Assembly: GCA_021044545.1 (NCBI GenBank)
Contig: CP087990.1
Coordinates: forward strand, 186,001 to 250,000
Reading direction: 5' to 3'
DNA length: 64,000 bases
Origin: Comamonadaceae bacterium M7527
GTDB taxonomy: Bacteria > Pseudomonadota > Gammaproteobacteria > Burkholderiales > Burkholderiaceae_C
In this document: one piece after another, positions 61,101 through 64,000 of the stretch
Numbering within the stretch: the first letter of the stretch is position 1
Layout of the letters: each line of letters begins with the position of its first letter
Translations under genes and position numbers: made by a program
The notes under the pieces: generated by a model
The model's input: only the letters and a program-made list of their open reading frames with translations
What the model was told of the DNA's origin: nothing
The model's database searches: none

Positions 61101-62354
61101 ATGGCTGAAATTAAAAACTACACGCTGAACTTTGGACCGCAACACCCAGCAGCGCACGGCGTGTTGCGCCTGGTGTTAGAGCTGGACGGCGAAGTTGTGC
61201 AGCGCGCTGACCCACATATAGGCTTGTTGCACCGCGCCACTGAAAAGCTGGCCGAGACCAAAACCTATATACAGTCACTGCCCTACATGGACCGTTTGGA
61301 CTATGTGTCCATGATGGCCAACGAGCACGCTTACTGCCTGGCTATTGAGAAAATGCTGGGCCTTGAAGTGCCCAAGCGCGCGCAATACATACGCGTGATG
61401 TTTGCTGAAATCACACGCGTGATGAACCACCTCATGTGGCTAGGCGCACACGGCCATGACTGTGGTGCATCCACCGTGTTGATTTACACCTTCCGTGAGC
61501 GCGAAGCCCTTTTTGACATGTACGAGGCGGTGTCGGGTGCGCGCATGCACGCGGCCTACTTTCGCCCAGGTGGTGTCTACCGCGACCTGCCAGACACCAT
61601 GCCTCAGTTCAAGGCCAGCAAGGTGCGCAACGCGCGCGGTGTGGCCAAGCTCAACGAAAACCGCCAAGGCTCGTTGCTGGACTTTATAGATGATTTCTGC
61701 GCCAAGTTCCCCAACTACATTGACGAATACGAAACCCTGCTGACTGAAAACCGCATTTGGAAGCAGCGTACCGTCGGTGTGGGTGCCATCAGCGCCGAGC
61801 GCGCCATGAATATGGGCTTTACTGGCCCAATGTTGCGTGGCTCTGGTGTGGCGTGGGACTTGCGCAAGACGCAGCCCTACGACGTGTACGCCGAGATGGA
61901 CTTCGATGTGCCTGTGGGCGTAGAGGGTGACAGCTACGACCGCTATGTGGTGCGTGTGGAAGAAATGCGCCAAAGCAATCGCATCATCAAGCAATGTGTG
62001 GACTGGTTGCGTGTGAACCCTGGCCCCGTGATAACGGACAACCACAAAATCGCGCCGCCTAGCCGTGAAGGCATGAAGTCCAACATGGAAGACTTGATAC
62101 ATCACTTCAAGCTGTTTACCGAAGGTTTTCGCGTGCCAGAAGGTGAGGCCTATGCGGCGGTTGAGCATCCCAAAGGTGAGTTTGGCATTTACATGGTGAG
62201 TGATGGTGCCAACAAGCCTTATCGCCTGAAAATCCGCGCCCCTGGCTTTGCACACCTTGCAGGCCTGGATGAGCTAACCCGTGGCCACATGCTGGCTGAC
62301 GCGGTGGCCATTATTGGGACCATGGACATTGTGTTTGGAGAAATCGACCGATGA
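61101..62354 (+). CDS. nuoD: NADH-quinone oxidoreductase subunit D
   Basis: 49-kDa-type subunit forming the quinone pocket with NuoB. 417 aa. FGPQHPAAHGVLRLVLELDGE at the N-terminus with the two histidines lining the quinone site; VGAISAERAMNMGFTGPMLRGSG in the middle. Its stop overlaps the nuoE start (ATGA). Confidence 0.97.
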   Translation: MAEIKNYTLNFGPQHPAAHGVLRLVLELDGEVVQRADPHIGLLHRATEKLAETKTYIQSLPYMDRLDYVSMMANEHAYCLAIEKMLGLEVPKRAQYIRVMFAEITRVMNHLMWLGAHGHDCGASTVLIYTFREREALFDMYEAVSGARMHAAYFRPGGVYRDLPDTMPQFKASKVRNARGVAKLNENRQGSLLDFIDDFCAKFPNYIDEYETLLTENRIWKQRTVGVGAISAERAMNMGFTGPMLRGSGVAWDLRKTQPYDVYAEMDFDVPVGVEGDSYDRYVVRVEEMRQSNRIIKQCVDWLRVNPGPVITDNHKIAPPSREGMKSNMEDLIHHFKLFTEGFRVPEGEAYAAVEHPKGEFGIYMVSDGANKPYRLKIRAPGFAHLAGLDELTRGHMLADAVAIIGTMDIVFGEIDR

Positions 62355-62881
62355 TCTCGCAATCTACGCTGGCACGCTTTGACAAAGAAGTCGCCAAATA
62401 CCCCGCAGACCAAAAGCGCTCCGCCGTGATGGCTTGCTTGTCTGTAGTGCAAGACGAACAAGGCTGGGTCAGCCCTGCATCTGAGGCGGCCATCGCTGAG
62501 TACCTGGGCATGGCCACCATGGCGGTGCACGAAGTCACCACGTTTTACAACATGTACAACCAGGCGCCTGTTGGGCGCTTCAAGTTGAACGTGTGTACCA
62601 ATCTGCCTTGTCAGTTGCGCAGCGGTCAAAACGCTTTGCACTACATGGAAGACAAGCTAGGCGTCAAAATGGGTGGTACCACGCCAGACGGCTTGTTCAC
62701 CCTGCAACAAAGCGAGTGCCTGGGTGCCTGTGCCGACGCGCCGGTGTTGCTGGTGAATGACCGCAACATGTGCTCCAACATGAGCAACGAGCGCCTGGAC
62801 GCCATGGTGGAGGCGCTCAGGGCTGAAGCCGCAAAGCACCCTGTGCCCTCGACACAAGCCAAGGCAGGAGCAGCAACATGA
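62351..62881 (+). CDS. nuoE: NADH-quinone oxidoreductase subunit E
   Basis: 24-kDa-type subunit with a 2Fe-2S cluster (N1a). 176 aa. Cluster ligands C82, C87 (NVCTNLPCQL), C123 and C127 (SECLGACADAP). ATGA overlaps at both ends, with nuoD and nuoF, indicate translational coupling. Confidence 0.96.
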   Translation: MISQSTLARFDKEVAKYPADQKRSAVMACLSVVQDEQGWVSPASEAAIAEYLGMATMAVHEVTTFYNMYNQAPVGRFKLNVCTNLPCQLRSGQNALHYMEDKLGVKMGGTTPDGLFTLQQSECLGACADAPVLLVNDRNMCSNMSNERLDAMVEALRAEAAKHPVPSTQAKAGAAT

Positions 62882-64000
62882 GCGACATGATGGATTTGGC
62901 CAACGTGTTGGCACATTTCAAAGCCAGTGGTGACGAGACCTGTTTTCACGGTCGCCATATCAATCCGCAAATCTACGCCGACTTGACCGGTGCCAATTGG
63001 GGCCTCAAAGACTACGAGTCGCGAGGTGGCTATGCGGCTTTGCGTAAAATTCTGGGCGCCGACGGTGGCGAAGGTCTCACGCAAGACGAAGTCATCGCGA
63101 CCTTGAAAGAGTCTGCCCTGCGTGGACGTGGTGGTGCAGGCTTTCCAACGGGTTTGAAGTGGAGCTTCATGCCCCGCCAGTTCCCCGGCCAAAAGTATTT
63201 GGTGTGCAACTCAGACGAGGGTGAGCCCGGTACTTGCAAAGACCGTGACATTCTCAATTACAACCCACACATAGTCATTGAAGGCATGGCCATTGCCGCT
63301 TATGCCATGGGCATTAGCGTGGGTTACAACTACATTCACGGCGAGATTTTTGCCACCTACGAGCGCTTTGAAGTCGCCCTCGAACAAGCCCGTGCAGCAG
63401 GCTTTTTGGGCAACGCCATCATGGGCTCTGGCTTTAACTTTGAGCTGCATGCCTTCCACGGTTTCGGTGCCTACATTTGCGGCGAAGAAACCGCCTTGCT
63501 GGAGTCACTTGAGGGCAAAAAAGGCCAGCCGCGCTTCAAGCCGCCATTCCCAGCCAGCTACGGTTTGTACGGCAAGCCCACCACCATTAACAACACCGAA
63601 ACATTTGCGGCTGTGCCGTGGATTATTCGCAATGGCGGGCAAGCCTATCTGGAGTGCGGCAAGCCCAACAACGGCGGCACCAAGATTTTCTCTGTCAGTG
63701 GAGATGTGCAGCGCCCGGGCAACTACGAAGTGCCGCTGGGCACACCGTTTGCCAAGCTGCTTGAGCTCGCCGGTGGTATGCGCCCAGGGCGCACGTTAAA
63801 AGCGGTGATTCCAGGTGGCTCATCAATGCCAGTGTTGCCTGCCGACATCATGATGGCCACGGACATGGACTACGACTCCATCGCCAAGGCGGGCTCTATG
63901 CTGGGCTCAGGTGCTGTCATCGTGATGGACGACACGCGCTGCATGGTCAAGAGCTTGTTGCGCTTGTCTTACTTTTACATGCACGAAAGCTGTGGTCAAT
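62878..64000 (+). CDS. nuoF: NADH-quinone oxidoreductase subunit F (partial, cut by window end)
   Basis: NADH- and FMN-binding subunit. 374 codons are visible. Nucleotide-binding RGRGGAGFPTGLKWSF, then SDEGEPGTCKDRDI and FGAYICGEETALLESLEGKKG. The frame is open to the last base, breaking off within the conserved ESCGQ that precedes the 4Fe-4S cysteine motif. The start overlaps the nuoE stop (ATGA). Confidence 0.96.
   Translation, partial: MSDMMDLANVLAHFKASGDETCFHGRHINPQIYADLTGANWGLKDYESRGGYAALRKILGADGGEGLTQDEVIATLKESALRGRGGAGFPTGLKWSFMPRQFPGQKYLVCNSDEGEPGTCKDRDILNYNPHIVIEGMAIAAYAMGISVGYNYIHGEIFATYERFEVALEQARAAGFLGNAIMGSGFNFELHAFHGFGAYICGEETALLESLEGKKGQPRFKPPFPASYGLYGKPTTINNTETFAAVPWIIRNGGQAYLECGKPNNGGTKIFSVSGDVQRPGNYEVPLGTPFAKLLELAGGMRPGRTLKAVIPGGSSMPVLPADIMMATDMDYDSIAKAGSMLGSGAVIVMDDTRCMVKSLLRLSYFYMHESCGQ

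Noticed and set aside
61440..62255. 271-codon open frame opposite nuoD
   Set aside because: Antisense shadow of an intact nuoD with all conserved residues.
1..64000. Phage, integrative element, CRISPR array or biosynthetic cluster
   Set aside because: No integrase, phage structural gene, direct-repeat array, tRNA-flanked insertion or secondary-metabolite enzyme set was seen; almost every gene is a conserved housekeeping or common accessory gene.

Overview
The window looks like a chromosomal housekeeping region of a betaproteobacterium in the order Burkholderiales, probably Comamonadaceae or a near relative. This rests on gene order and protein character: ppc diverging from hemC-hemD-hemX-hemY, glnS beside a pseudouridine synthase, pmbA/yjgA/mog, rpsO-pnp followed by a quinone oxidoreductase, tpiA-secG-tRNA-Leu-nuoABCDEF, and an AapJQMP amino-acid transporter. 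G+C is moderate, in the mid-to-high fifties by eye. I cannot name a genus. I see no prophage, integron, CRISPR array or intact insertion sequence.

Layout. 1-5.6 kb: a glycine cleavage operon on the minus strand (gcvT, gcvH, gcvP and the start of a threonine aldolase gene overlapping gcvP by ATGA) behind a clear tandem glycine riboswitch. A 23-bp inverted repeat of REP type fills the gcvH-gcvP gap. 5.6-13.6 kb: a B12-binding radical SAM protein of unknown function, ETF-ubiquinone oxidoreductase, a DMT transporter, a thioesterase, a LysE exporter, an AhpD-like peroxidase-related protein and an FMN-dependent L-lactate dehydrogenase-type enzyme. 13.7-22.8 kb: argH and ppc, then the divergent haem block hemCDXY. 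22.9-27.2 kb: the general amino-acid ABC transporter aapJQMP. 27.5-33.3 kb: acyl-CoA ligase, AcuI-type reductase, a DUF2189 membrane protein, a 2OG-Fe oxygenase and a thiolase. 33.3-46.6 kb: rluA-type synthase, glnS, uppP, an MFS transporter, an alpha/beta hydrolase, mutS, maiA, suhB, trmJ, cysE, mog and yjgA. 46.6-54.1 kb: pmbA, a small ABM-domain protein, yqeY, rpsU, a flavoprotein, cobA, tsaD and an orphan periplasmic binding protein. 54.1-64 kb: rpsO, pnp, a quinone oxidoreductase, tpiA, secG, tRNA-Leu(GAG) and the first six genes of the complex I operon, the last cut by the window end.

Functional links visible in the layout: threonine aldolase makes the glycine that GcvTHP consumes, under one glycine-sensing leader. 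HemC and HemD make uroporphyrinogen III, and CobA at 51 kb diverts it toward sirohaem/B12. ETF-QO, acyl-CoA ligase, AcuI-like reductase and thiolase all serve acyl-CoA metabolism, and electrons from ETF-QO and complex I meet at the quinone pool.

The most unusual signal is a set of eleven apparent frameshift sites in nine otherwise well-conserved genes, all between 25.9 and 57.1 kb: aapQ, aapJ, an acuI-like gene, the DUF2189 gene, an rluA-type gene (two), mutS (two), yjgA, pmbA and a quinone oxidoreductase gene. The first 25 kb and the last 7 kb show none. Indel errors in the assembly are the simplest explanation. A real mutS-null, indel-prone lineage is the interesting alternative. Reconstructed coordinates are given for these genes.
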